Positions 26,583 to 35,286 of a stretch of 64,000 bases of DNA are shown here, piece after piece. Each line of letters starts with the position of its first letter. Positions within the stretch are counted from its first letter, which is position 1. The notes beneath the pieces were generated by a model. It did no database searches. It had not been told where the DNA came from and saw only the letters and a list, made by a program, of their open reading frames with translations. This DNA is from Flavobacterium luteolum. Its GTDB lineage: Bacteria; Bacteroidota; Bacteroidia; Flavobacteriales; Flavobacteriaceae. The stretch is from contig NZ_CP114286.1 in assembly GCF_027111275.1 (NCBI RefSeq), forward strand, positions 4,326,501 through 4,390,500. The letters are read 5' to 3'. The position numbers were made by a program, and so were the translations under genes.

Positions 26583-27992
26583 ATGGAACCAACAAGAAAG
26601 GAACATGATTTTTTAGGAGAATTAGAAATTCCGAATCATTTATACTACGGAATCCAGACTTTTAGAGCTGTAGAAAATTTCAATATTACAGGAATTCCGA
26701 TTTCAAAAGAACCTTTATTTATCAAAGCTTTAGGATATGTAAAAAAAGCTGCTGCTCTAGCCAATAAAGACTGCGGCGCAATTGATTCTAAAATTGCTGA
26801 AGCAATCTGTTACGGAAGTGATCAGGTCATCGCGGGCAAATTTGATCAGGAATTTGTGAGCGATTTAATTCAGGGTGGAGCAGGAACTTCTGTAAACATG
26901 AATGCGAACGAAGTCATTGCTAATATTGGTTTGGAATATTTAGGTCATAAAAAAGGCGAATACAATTTTCTTCATCCAAACAATCATGTAAATTGTTCTC
27001 AATCGACAAATGATGCATATCCATCGGCTTTTAGAATTGCTTTGTATTTGAAAATGGAAAGTTTTATTAAAACTTTAGCAGGTTTAGAAGTTGCTTTCGC
27101 CAAAAAAGGAGAGGAGTTTAAAGAAGTCCTAAAAATGGGAAGAACGCAATTACAAGATGCGGTGCCGATGACTTTAGGGCAGGAATTTAATGCTTACGCC
27201 ACAACAATTGGAGAAGATATTCAGCGTTTAAAAAATGCTCAGGAATTGCTCTTAGAAATCAATATGGGAGCAACAGCCATTGGAACAAAAGTAAATGCTC
27301 CAGAAGGTTATCCAGAAATCTGCGTAAAATATCTGGCAGATGAGGTGGGAATTCCGTTAACACTTTCACCAGATTTAATTGAGGCAACGGTTGATACAGG
27401 CGCTTACGTTCAGATTATGGGAACTTTAAAACGTTCTGCGGTTAAGATTTCTAAAATCTGCAATGATTTACGATTATTAAGTTCAGGGCCAAGAACAGGT
27501 TTTAATGAAATCAATCTTCCAGCGCGTCAGCCAGGTTCTTCTATTATGCCAGGGAAAGTAAATCCGGTAATTCCAGAAGTGGTAAATCAGACTTGTTTTT
27601 ATGTAATCGGTCAGGATTTAACGGTGACAATGGCGGCAGAAGCGGGACAATTGCAATTAAATGTAATGGAACCTGTAATTGCTTTTGCCATGTTTACTTC
27701 GTTGGATTATCTTTCAAATGCTATTCAGACTTTAATCGATAAATGTATTAACGGAATTACAGCAAATGTGGACCATTGCTATAATATGATAATGAACAGC
27801 ATTGGAATTGTAACGCAATTGAACCCAATTTTAGGTTACGAAGAAAGTGCAAGTATTGCTGGAGAAGCTTTAAAAACGGGTAAAAGTGTGCATCAAATTG
27901 CAGTTTTGGAAAGAAAGCTGATTACACAAGAAAAATGGGACGAAATTTATTCTCTCGAGAATCTGATTCACCCAAAATTTATTACCAAGTAA
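26583..27992 (+). CDS. aspA: Aspartate ammonia-lyase
   Basis: Aspartase reversibly deaminates aspartate to fumarate. The 469-aa fumarase/aspartase-superfamily protein shows QSTNDAYPSAFRI, MGRTQLQDAVPMTLGQEF and the signature GSSIMPGKVNPVIPEVVNQ. The PVIPEVVNQ tail points to aspartase, since fumarase C has PTQCEA-type sequence at this place. An intrinsic terminator follows at 28012. Confidence 0.95.
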   Translation: MEPTRKEHDFLGELEIPNHLYYGIQTFRAVENFNITGIPISKEPLFIKALGYVKKAAALANKDCGAIDSKIAEAICYGSDQVIAGKFDQEFVSDLIQGGAGTSVNMNANEVIANIGLEYLGHKKGEYNFLHPNNHVNCSQSTNDAYPSAFRIALYLKMESFIKTLAGLEVAFAKKGEEFKEVLKMGRTQLQDAVPMTLGQEFNAYATTIGEDIQRLKNAQELLLEINMGATAIGTKVNAPEGYPEICVKYLADEVGIPLTLSPDLIEATVDTGAYVQIMGTLKRSAVKISKICNDLRLLSSGPRTGFNEINLPARQPGSSIMPGKVNPVIPEVVNQTCFYVIGQDLTVTMAAEAGQLQLNVMEPVIAFAMFTSLDYLSNAIQTLIDKCINGITANVDHCYNMIMNSIGIVTQLNPILGYEESASIAGEALKTGKSVHQIAVLERKLITQEKWDEIYSLENLIHPKFITK

Positions 27993-28011
27993 TATTTGAG
28001 ATGATATTTCC

Positions 28012-28044
28012 AAGCCGTCAAATTTATTTTTGACGGCTTTTTTT
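28012..28044 (+). terminator. Intrinsic terminator after aspA
   Basis: AAGCCGTCAAA (28012-28022) pairs perfectly with TTTGACGGCTT (28029-28039), followed by a T tract. Confidence 0.9.
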
Positions 28045-28149
28045 GTTAAAATATTTTTGAATTAATTAGTTTTAGTTCGTAAGATGTTGAAAATAAGACT
28101 TATATTTACAGTAGGATTGAGCTTTTATCTCTAAAACTAAACTTTGTAA

Positions 28150-29421
28150 ATGGTAATTTTTTTTAAAAATAATGCCGATAAGTACAAGTCTAAAATCTTA
28201 GGATTATTGCTTCTTATTTCTTTTAATTCATTTTCTCAAGAGGAACTCAGCAATCCAAATATTTGTCCTCCCAAAACAATATTCGATATTTTTAAAAAAG
28301 ATGATGATGCGCTAGTCGTTAAACCTACAAAAAACAATTTCTTTTTATTAATTCCAGCAATAGGTTCTCAGCCTGCAACTGGTTTCTTTTTTGGAGCCGT
28401 TGCCCAATATACTTTTAAAGGAAAAGAAGAAAAAGACAAATATTCGATTGCTAATATCGGAATTACTTACACGCTTAAAAATCAGTGGTTAGTTAATGTG
28501 AAAAACAATATTCTGCTCAAGAATAATAAAATCTTTCTGAGTGGCGATTACCGATTATATCTGTTTTCGCAACCCAATTATGGATTAGGAACCGATATAA
28601 TTCCGCCAAGGCGTGACCGTCCGCCTGGATTTAGTGTCGATTCGCTAGCTCAGGATATGGATTATAATTACTTCAAGTTCCATCAGACAGTTTCTTTTGA
28701 AGTTAAGGAAAATTATTATGTTGGAGGAGGAATTAATATCGATTGGTATTCAAGCATTGATGACAAAGAACTAGATATTGATAAAGGAAATTATACTTAT
28801 CATTACAATTACAGTCAAAAATATGGTTTTGATCATAATGAATATTTCTTGAATGGAGTGAGTCTAAATTTGGTTCACGATTCACGAGATAATCAGGTAA
28901 ATGCATCAAAAGGTTGGTTTGCTAATATAAATTATAGATTTAATCCGGTACTGTTTAATAATCAGGAATATAGTAATGTTCTGTTTGCAGAATACCGTCA
29001 TTTTATTCCTGTTTCGCATAAGAATCCCCGTTATATTTTGGCAATTTGGACTTATGGACAGTTTGTGACAAGAGGAAAAGTTCCGTACTTAAACCTGCCG
29101 GCAATTGGCTGGGATCAGCGTAGCAGAAGCGGAGAAGGGTATACGCAGGGATTGTTCAGAGGAAATGGGTTGGTTTATTTATCGACAGAATTTCGATTTC
29201 CTATTACCTGCAACCAATTGCTAAGCGGTACTGTTTTTACCAATTTTGTAACAACGAGTAATTCTGATAATGATCTTAAATTGTTCAAATCCATTCAGCC
29301 CGCAGCAGGTATTGGTTTAAGGCTTTTAATAGATAAAGCATCCAAAACCAATCTGATTTTCGATTATGCTTGGGGTAATAATTCTAAAGGATTTTATCTG
29401 AATGCTGGAGAAACTTTTTAA
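28150..29421 (+). CDS. BamA/TamA-like outer-membrane beta-barrel protein
   Basis: The 423-aa protein has a signal peptide (KSKILGLLLLISFNSFSQ, cleavage near 31), a short periplasmic lead with one Cys (NPNICPPKTIFDIF), then a beta-barrel. No POTRA domain is visible. The barrel resembles the surface-antigen D15 / Omp85 C-terminal region: NLVHDSRDNQVNASKGWFANINY, RSRSGEGYTQGLFRGNGLVYLSTEFRFPI, and a final aromatic residue. The first of these matches the VRGY/G-W-F type strands of Omp85 proteins. A role in outer-membrane export is inferred from the fold only. It is followed by a terminator. Confidence 0.78.
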   Translation: MVIFFKNNADKYKSKILGLLLLISFNSFSQEELSNPNICPPKTIFDIFKKDDDALVVKPTKNNFFLLIPAIGSQPATGFFFGAVAQYTFKGKEEKDKYSIANIGITYTLKNQWLVNVKNNILLKNNKIFLSGDYRLYLFSQPNYGLGTDIIPPRRDRPPGFSVDSLAQDMDYNYFKFHQTVSFEVKENYYVGGGINIDWYSSIDDKELDIDKGNYTYHYNYSQKYGFDHNEYFLNGVSLNLVHDSRDNQVNASKGWFANINYRFNPVLFNNQEYSNVLFAEYRHFIPVSHKNPRYILAIWTYGQFVTRGKVPYLNLPAIGWDQRSRSGEGYTQGLFRGNGLVYLSTEFRFPITCNQLLSGTVFTNFVTTSNSDNDLKLFKSIQPAAGIGLRLLIDKASKTNLIFDYAWGNNSKGFYLNAGETF

Positions 29422-29450
29422 TTTTAAAAATTTAAGTGTAAAATAATAGT

Positions 29451-29480
29451 AAAAAGCAGGCTATCGAGTCTGCTTTTTTT
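29451..29480 (+). terminator. Intrinsic terminator after the BamA-like gene
   Basis: AAAAAGCAGGC pairs with GTCTGCTTTTT around TATCGA, with one mismatch, and T-rich sequence follows. Confidence 0.75.
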
Positions 29481-29540
29481 ATTGTTCACAATAAAATCAT
29501 AATTTGTAAAGTTGTTTAAAATTATTTTAAATAGTATTCT

Positions 29541-29548
29541 TATTTTTG
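29541..29548 (+). promoter_or_regulatory. Candidate -7 element for the two-component operon
   Basis: TATTTTTG fits TAnnTTTG and lies 22 nt before the regulator start at 29571. The nearest TTG (29512) is 26 nt away, longer than usual. Confidence 0.45.
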
Positions 29549-29570
29549 TTGTATATACAAACTTCTTAAT

Positions 29571-30245
29571 ATGAAATTACTGATAGTCGAAGACGAGCCA
29601 AATCTATTATCGATATTACGAAAAGGTTTTGCAGAAAATAATAATGAAGTAAGCGTTGCTATGGATGGTCAAACTGCCATGGAAATGATTCATAATTATA
29701 CTTTCGATGTGGTAATTTTAGATGTTATGCTTCCTGATGTTAACGGAATCGAAATCTGCAGAAGACTTCGAGCAGCAAAAAACTTTGTGCCCATTTTACT
29801 TTTAACGGCTCTTGGAACTTCAGAAAACATTGTAACTGGTCTTAATTCTGGTGCGGATGATTATCTGGTAAAGCCTTTTAAATTTGGTGAATTAGACGCC
29901 AGAGTAAATGCTTTATACAGAAGATCACAGCAGGAAACAGAAAAAATAGACACCATCACAATTGCTGATTTAGAAATAAATGGACGCGCCAAAACTGTCA
30001 AAAGAGATGGCGAGAATATTGTATTAACTGCCAAAGAATTTAAACTGCTATACTATTTAGCTAAAAATACGGGGCGCATTGTTTCGCGCGATCAAATTTT
30101 GGACAATGTTTGGGATATTAATTTTGATATGAATACCAATGTTGTCGATGTGTATATTACGTACTTAAGAAGAAAGATAGATAAGCCTTTTTCAACCAAA
30201 CTGATTCATACCATGAAAGGTTTAGGTTATGTAATTAAGCCATAA
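29571..30245 (+). CDS. OmpR/PhoB-family response regulator
   Basis: The 224-aa regulator has an N-terminal receiver domain with acidic pocket VEDEP (6-10), phospho-acceptor D51 in VVILDVMLPD and the conserved Lys of YLVKPFKF. The C-terminal winged-helix domain reads LTAKEFKLLYYLAKNTGRIVSR and NVVDVYITYLRRKIDKPF. It is coupled to the kinase gene, which starts one base after its stop codon. Of the CusR/QseB-like type by sequence feel. The signal is unknown. Confidence 0.93.
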   Translation: MKLLIVEDEPNLLSILRKGFAENNNEVSVAMDGQTAMEMIHNYTFDVVILDVMLPDVNGIEICRRLRAAKNFVPILLLTALGTSENIVTGLNSGADDYLVKPFKFGELDARVNALYRRSQQETEKIDTITIADLEINGRAKTVKRDGENIVLTAKEFKLLYYLAKNTGRIVSRDQILDNVWDINFDMNTNVVDVYITYLRRKIDKPFSTKLIHTMKGLGYVIKP

Positions 30246-30246
30246 T

Positions 30247-31629
30247 ATGGATATTAGAAAAAAAATCACTTTCAATTATGTTGCCCTTTCTACCTTTAGC
30301 ACTTCGCTATTGTGTATTATCGTATTTTTTCTTTTTAGAGAAAACAATCGATATCACTTTTTAAAGCGATTAGACGATAGAGCAAAAATTGTCGCTTCAA
30401 TTCATTTTCAAAAAGACCCAGAGAAAATTAAATATTATAAAAATCTTCAAAAAAATGGTCTTGAGGAATTAATTGAAGAAGAAGAATATGTATTAAAAAT
30501 AAATAGCCATAATAGTTTTGATTATAATACTAATCTCAATCTTCCAAATACCTTTTATACCAATATCTTAAGAACGGGAAAAGATTCTTATGAAAGAGAT
30601 AATAAATATTATTTAGGACAGATTTTTCAAGAAAACAATCAGAAATATATTGTGATTGTTGGTGCGAGAGACCGTAAAGGTAGAGATACAACCGTTTATA
30701 TTGTCAAAATTATGCTTTTTGGCGGAATCGGATTTGTAATTCTTGCTTTTCTTTTAGGGCGATTCCTAGCCAAACGTGTTATTAATCCTGTAGCAAGAAT
30801 TACTAAAGAAGTAAAAAGAATTAGTGCTTCTAATTTGCACAATCGTCTTCCCGAAGTTAAAAATTCTGATGAAATTTCAGATTTGACCAATACGTTCAAT
30901 AATATGTTGGATCGATTGGAAACTTCTTTTGAAATTCAAGCTAACTTTATTAATAATGCTTCTCACGAGTTAAAAACGCCAATTACAACCATTATTGCCG
31001 AATCTGAGATTATGTTGCTAAAAGAGAGAGAAAAGCATGAATATGTAGAATCTTTGCAAAATATTTATAGCCAGGCTTCAAGATTAGGGAATTTGACAGA
31101 AAGTCTTCTTAAATTAACGCAGACAGGATATGACGGACAAAAACAAGTTTCAGATATTGCCCGAATGGACGAATTGTTGTTGGATGTAAAATCAGATTTA
31201 GATAAAATTTATCCAGATAACCGCGTAAGCATTAAACTTAATTTTGCTCCAGAAGATTCTAATCTATTATTGTTACCATGCAATAAACCACTTTTAGAAT
31301 TGGCTATCAATAATATTATTACGAATGGAGTAAAATATTCAGACAACAACGAAGTCTTTGTAAATCTTACAGCCAATAAAGAAATGATCAAAATCACGAT
31401 CAATGATATTGGTATCGGAATTCCGCCAGAAGATATTCCGCATTTATATGAGCCTTTCTTTAGAGGCAAAATTGCGGCTAAGTATATTGGTTATGGTTTA
31501 GGATTGCCCTTAGCGTCTAAAATTATTAGAATGCACGATGGTGAACTTCAAGTACAGTCAGAACAAAACAAAGGAACAATCGTTACGATCATCTTCAAAA
31601 AAGGCAACATTAAAAAATCTAATGTTTAA
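30247..31629 (+). CDS. Sensor histidine kinase
   Basis: The 460-aa kinase has one N-terminal membrane helix (about 13-30), an extracytoplasmic sensor of about 120 aa, a second helix (155-172), a HAMP domain (VINPVARITKEVKRISASNL, 178-230), a HisKA domain with H240 in NASHELKTPITTI, and an HATPase domain with NNIITNGVKYSD (N box), DIGIGIPPEDIPH (G1) and GYGLGLPLASKI (G2). It is the partner of the regulator encoded immediately upstream. The sensor region is lysine-, glutamate- and asparagine-rich and matches no family I recognise. Confidence 0.93.
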   Translation: MDIRKKITFNYVALSTFSTSLLCIIVFFLFRENNRYHFLKRLDDRAKIVASIHFQKDPEKIKYYKNLQKNGLEELIEEEEYVLKINSHNSFDYNTNLNLPNTFYTNILRTGKDSYERDNKYYLGQIFQENNQKYIVIVGARDRKGRDTTVYIVKIMLFGGIGFVILAFLLGRFLAKRVINPVARITKEVKRISASNLHNRLPEVKNSDEISDLTNTFNNMLDRLETSFEIQANFINNASHELKTPITTIIAESEIMLLKEREKHEYVESLQNIYSQASRLGNLTESLLKLTQTGYDGQKQVSDIARMDELLLDVKSDLDKIYPDNRVSIKLNFAPEDSNLLLLPCNKPLLELAINNIITNGVKYSDNNEVFVNLTANKEMIKITINDIGIGIPPEDIPHLYEPFFRGKIAAKYIGYGLGLPLASKIIRMHDGELQVQSEQNKGTIVTIIFKKGNIKKSNV

Positions 31630-31711
31630 TTTTAGAAAATTCTAATTTTAAATTAATTAAGGTCTAATTTGCGGACAGTTATTTTGTAGGTATAAACTAA
31701 AAGATATACTT

Positions 31712-32434
31712 ATGAAAAATTTTCTTATACCTACAACTTTAAAAGATGATACTATTTCGGCAGTTAAATCTGCGGTAAATCAGTCTAAGAATACGGAATC
31801 GGAAATTATTTTAGTATTAGTTACAGAAGCTCCTGATACGTTTTCTTCTTCGGGCTTCTTAAGAGAAATGAGATCTGGACTTACCAAAAGTCAGGAAGAA
31901 GTTTTAGAAACTTGCCGTTATATTATAGAACATACTTCAAATATTAAGCTAAAAGTTCACAACCAATACGGACTTTCAGCGCCAATTTTCAAACGTCTCA
32001 TTGAAGCTTTTTCGGTAAAGCTGGTTATTCTTACGCACTCTTATAAGCAAGAAAGCAAAAGAATTCATCAGTATTTAGTGCAATTGGCTGGGAATCAAAA
32101 ATGCCCGATTCTGCATTTAAGTACAGAAGTCAATAAAGAGGTTTTCCATAAAGCTTTATATGTAGAAAATTCCAGTAAAAATATCCATGTAAAAGATGTA
32201 CAGGAATTCTTAAGCGCCAATTTCTCTTTTGAAATTGTGAGTCAAACAGCCAATTTTGAAGATAACTACGAAAATGTTGCACCGTTTTTATCAGAAGCCA
32301 TTTCAAAACATAACATCGATATGTTAGTAGAAACACGCAAAGGCGAAAAAATCAAATTTAAGAAAGTCAAAAAAGAAAATGTCAATGAAAAGCTAGGGCT
32401 TCCGGTTCTTTCATTGTACGAAGAGATGGTTTGA
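31712..32434 (+). CDS. Usp-like (universal stress) protein
   Basis: The 240-aa protein starts with a Usp-type strand and helix (MKNFLIPTTLKDDTISAVKS). It continues with IILVLVTEAPDTFSSSGFL, a helix CRYIIEHTSNIKLKVHNQYG, and SVKLVILTHSYKQES, placed like the alpha/beta order of a UspA domain. The ATP-binding Gx2Gx9G(S/T) motif is not evident, and the C-terminal 100 residues look like a degenerate second domain (ALYVENSSKNIHVKDVQEFL). It follows the kinase by 82 nt and could be part of its regulon. The fold call is moderately secure, function is not known. Confidence 0.6.
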   Translation: MKNFLIPTTLKDDTISAVKSAVNQSKNTESEIILVLVTEAPDTFSSSGFLREMRSGLTKSQEEVLETCRYIIEHTSNIKLKVHNQYGLSAPIFKRLIEAFSVKLVILTHSYKQESKRIHQYLVQLAGNQKCPILHLSTEVNKEVFHKALYVENSSKNIHVKDVQEFLSANFSFEIVSQTANFEDNYENVAPFLSEAISKHNIDMLVETRKGEKIKFKKVKKENVNEKLGLPVLSLYEEMV

Positions 32435-32534
32435 GACTAAGGTTCTCAGATTCTGAGGTTCTAAGGTACTAAGTTTTTTAATTTTTAGCCTTAAGATCTC
32501 AGAACCTTAGCCCCTTAGTTCCTTAGCCCCTTAA
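32433..32534. repeat. CTTAG-family inverted repeat before the bestrophin gene
   Basis: The left arm (32433-32473) carries CTAAGGTT, CTCAGATT, CTGAGGTT, CTAAGGTA octamers. The right arm (32490-32534) has CTCAGAAC, CTTAGCCC, CTTAGTTC, CTTAGCCC, CTTAAAAA at an exact 8-nt period. The element starts inside the stop region of the Usp-like gene. Confidence 0.85.
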
Positions 32535-32558
32535 AAATATTAATTTAAAACCGAAAAT

Positions 32559-33506
32559 ATGTTATTAAAGAAAAGAATACCAATGAAGTACGTTCTCGGG
32601 AAAATTAAAGTAGAAATTGCTCTAGTACTCGCATATACAGTACTATTTGAAATTTTCCATCATTATTTCATCAATCTTCCTGTAGATATCCCGATTGCGA
32701 TTCCAACCATGATTGGAACAATTATTTCCTTATTATTAGCTTTTAAGTCCAATCAAGCTTATGACAGATGGTGGGAAGCGAGAATAGTTTGGGGAGCTGT
32801 AGTAAATGATTCAAGAACACTTATTCGTCAAGTTTTAACCTTTTACAATGATCCTGGTTATTCAGTTGAAGCCAGCGAATTCAAAGAAAATTTTGCTAAA
32901 AGGCAAATCGCTTGGTGTTACAGTTTAGGAGAATCGCTTAGAAAAAGAGATGCCATAAAACCGCTTGAAGGTTTAATTAGCGAAGAAGAAATCAAATACA
33001 TCAAAAATCATCAGAACGTTCCGAATGCCATTTTGATGCTGCACGCAAGAGATTTAAGAACCGCTAAAAACGAAAAGAAAATCAATATGTACCAACAGGT
33101 AGAAATTGATAATACATTGTCAAGATTATGTGATGAAATGGGAAAATGTGAGCGTATTAAAAACACGATTTTTCCAACAACATACAGCATGTACATTAGA
33201 TTGACCTTGTGTTTATTCATTTTTGTATTGCCTTTCGGATTAACAAGCGTATTAAGCTGGTTTGCAATTCCGTTGATTACTGCAATTGGTGCCGCTTTCT
33301 TTTTAATCGAAAGAATGGCGATTCATTTGCAAGATCCGTTTGAAAACCGACCAACAGATACTCCTGTTACGGCAATTGCAAATACAATTGAAAAAAATAT
33401 TAAACAAATGCTGAATGAATATCAAAGTGAATTTGATATCCTAAAAGAATTTGAATTAAATGACGAACCTAAGAAAGTCGAGAAAGACGCTTATTTTGTC
33501 TTATAA
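32559..33506 (+). CDS. Bestrophin family (UPF0187) membrane channel
   Basis: The 315-aa protein carries the bestrophin/UPF0187 signature: FKSNQAYDRWWEARIVWGAVVNDSRTLIRQ (quoted in part, about residues 66-95) with the conserved DRWWEAR, and near the C-terminus HLQDPFENRPTDTPVTAIA. There are four hydrophobic segments. Bacterial homologues form pentameric ion channels. It follows the two-component and Usp-like genes across a palindrome, and a strong terminator ends the unit at 33539. Ion selectivity cannot be read. Confidence 0.9.
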   Translation: MLLKKRIPMKYVLGKIKVEIALVLAYTVLFEIFHHYFINLPVDIPIAIPTMIGTIISLLLAFKSNQAYDRWWEARIVWGAVVNDSRTLIRQVLTFYNDPGYSVEASEFKENFAKRQIAWCYSLGESLRKRDAIKPLEGLISEEEIKYIKNHQNVPNAILMLHARDLRTAKNEKKINMYQQVEIDNTLSRLCDEMGKCERIKNTIFPTTYSMYIRLTLCLFIFVLPFGLTSVLSWFAIPLITAIGAAFFLIERMAIHLQDPFENRPTDTPVTAIANTIEKNIKQMLNEYQSEFDILKEFELNDEPKKVEKDAYFVL

Positions 33507-33538
33507 CTATTTAATTTTGGTCTTCTTTTAATTGTTGG

Positions 33539-33573
33539 CTGGACAGTGTGTAGTTGCACTGTCCAGTTTTTTT
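33539..33573 (+). terminator. Intrinsic terminator after the bestrophin gene
   Basis: CTGGACAGTG (33539-33548) pairs perfectly with CACTGTCCAG (33557-33566), followed by seven T. Confidence 0.92.
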
Positions 33574-33630
33574 GTTTTGTCATTTTAAAAAATGAATATA
33601 GACAACAATTATAACACAAACATCTTAAAT

Positions 33631-33710
33631 ATAGCCTGCGGTTTCAACCGCTGGAACGCAAAGAATATCAAAAACTACTATGCGTTCCCGTGGTTGAAAC
33701 CACGGGCTAT
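33631..33710. repeat. Inverted repeat of two self-complementary hairpins (GGTTTCAACC family)
   Basis: The arms 33631-33660 and 33681-33710 are complementary at most positions. Each arm also folds on itself: GCGGTTTCAACCGC on the left and GTGGTTGAAACCAC on the right. The differences between the two arms keep each small hairpin paired. Confidence 0.85.
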
Positions 33711-33753
33711 GTTAATTTGATGATGTTGATAATATTGTGTTGATTTTCTTAGT

Positions 33754-35175
33754 CTACAATTGCTTCGCCAATCTCCCCAATGTCTGAATAGCAGTTCTCA
33801 ATTCATTTGACCAAGGCAATCCAAAACTCAATCGCATGCAGTTAGAAAATTGATTTTGAAATGAAAAAATCCTTCCGGGCGCAATACTAATATTATGCTG
33901 TAATGCTAAATGATAAAAAGCAGCGGTATCTATTTTTTTATCCAATTCGACCCAAAGAAAGAACCCCCCTTGAGGCTGACTCACTTTGGTTCCTGCAGGA
34001 AAAGATTCTAAAACAGTATTGATGTAATTGGTGCAGTTTCGATTCAGAATTTGGCGAATTTTTCTAAGATGATTTTCATAACGGCCATTTTTTAAAAAGT
34101 CACCAACGACTTCGTGTGTAATAGTTGAATTGGAGATCGTATGGTATAATTTGGTTCTTAGAACTTCTTTTTTAAACTTCCCAGGCGAAACCCAACCCAC
34201 ACGATAGCCTGGTGCCAGACTTTTGGAAACCGAACTGCAGCACAAAACAATACCGCTTTCATCATAAGTTTTACAGTTTGTCGGACGGCTTGTTCCAAAA
34301 TACAAATCGCCGTGAATATCATCTTCAATTAGCGGGACATTATAAAAATCCATTAAACGGACAATTTCCTTTTTATGTTCATTTGGTAGCATGCTTCCCG
34401 ACGGATTACTGAAATTACTCATCAAAACACAAGCTTTTACTTTATTCGTAGAAAGTGTTTTTTTGACCGCTTCCAATTCGATTCCTGTTGTCATATTAGT
34501 TGGAAGTTCCATTACATACAAACCCAATGATCTCGCCAATTGCAGAATTCCAAAGTAAACCGGGCTTTCTGTAATAATCGTATCTCCCGGCTTAGTCAGC
34601 GTTAGTAAACAATCCGAAATTGCCGAAATACAGCCCGGAGTTGTTATAATATCATCTTCAGTCAAAGAACCGCCCCAAGTAAACGACCAGCGCGCAATTT
34701 CTTTTCTTAAATTACTATTACCTTCAATTTCTTCATAACTCGTTCCGCTGTTGGGTAATTGGCGCATGGCCTGAACCATACCTTTATTAAGTTTCGCAAT
34801 CGGAAGTAATTCATTTGATGGAAAACCAAGCGAAAGCATCGTAATATCTTTTTTACGCATATCACCATAAACCAAATCAACCAAATCCTCGCGTTCAATG
34901 TTTTCAAGTGTTAAAAGCGGTGTGCTTGCCGATGGTTCTGGAATTGTTCTAGCCGAAATATTACTTACATAATAGCCTGATTGCGGTCTAGATTCGATCA
35001 AAGAACGACTTTCAACTTCGTAATATGCCTTGCTGACAGTACTCATGCTGTAACCAGTTTCAGCGCACACTTCTCGTATAGATGGCAGTTTGTCGCCTAC
35101 ATTTAAAAGTCCAGATTTGATCTGTTTTTCGATGAGGTCAGCAAATTGAAGATATAAGTAATTGGAATTTTTCAT
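33754..35175 (-). CDS. MocR-type transcription factor (GntR HTH fused to aminotransferase fold)
   Basis: The 473-aa protein has an N-terminal GntR winged helix (residues 1-75: YLQFADLIEKQIKSGLLNVG, SIREVCAETGYSMSTVSKAY) and a fold-type I aminotransferase domain with SNFSNPSGSMLP and CSSVSKSLAPGYRVGWV, where the Lys binds PLP. The in-frame ATG at 35274 would give a 33-aa hydrophobic extension and overlap the divergent EamA gene. Start 35175 (MKNSNYLYLQFADL) fits the family. MocR regulators commonly control a divergent transporter or vitamin B6 or amino-acid gene, so the divergent EamA exporter is the likely target. Confidence 0.9.
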   Translation of the reverse strand: MKNSNYLYLQFADLIEKQIKSGLLNVGDKLPSIREVCAETGYSMSTVSKAYYEVESRSLIESRPQSGYYVSNISARTIPEPSASTPLLTLENIEREDLVDLVYGDMRKKDITMLSLGFPSNELLPIAKLNKGMVQAMRQLPNSGTSYEEIEGNSNLRKEIARWSFTWGGSLTEDDIITTPGCISAISDCLLTLTKPGDTIITESPVYFGILQLARSLGLYVMELPTNMTTGIELEAVKKTLSTNKVKACVLMSNFSNPSGSMLPNEHKKEIVRLMDFYNVPLIEDDIHGDLYFGTSRPTNCKTYDESGIVLCCSSVSKSLAPGYRVGWVSPGKFKKEVLRTKLYHTISNSTITHEVVGDFLKNGRYENHLRKIRQILNRNCTNYINTVLESFPAGTKVSQPQGGFFLWVELDKKIDTAAFYHLALQHNISIAPGRIFSFQNQFSNCMRLSFGLPWSNELRTAIQTLGRLAKQL

Positions 35176-35188
35176 TGTAAAAATAAAA

Positions 35189-35227
35189 ACTGTTATGCTG
35201 CAATTTACAAAAACTGTATCTGTATTG
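35189..35227. promoter_or_regulatory. CTGT(T)AT repeats between MocR and EamA genes
   Basis: The short intergenic region holds ACTGTTATG (35189-35197), ACTGTATC (35213-35220) and CTGTATTG (35220-35227). MocR regulators usually bind spaced direct repeats in such regions. The assignment is a guess from position. Confidence 0.3.
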
Positions 35228-35286
35228 CTGTTTAATTTTTTAGAAATTTGCTTCATCAAAAGAAAACAAATCAAATCGGAGTTTTT

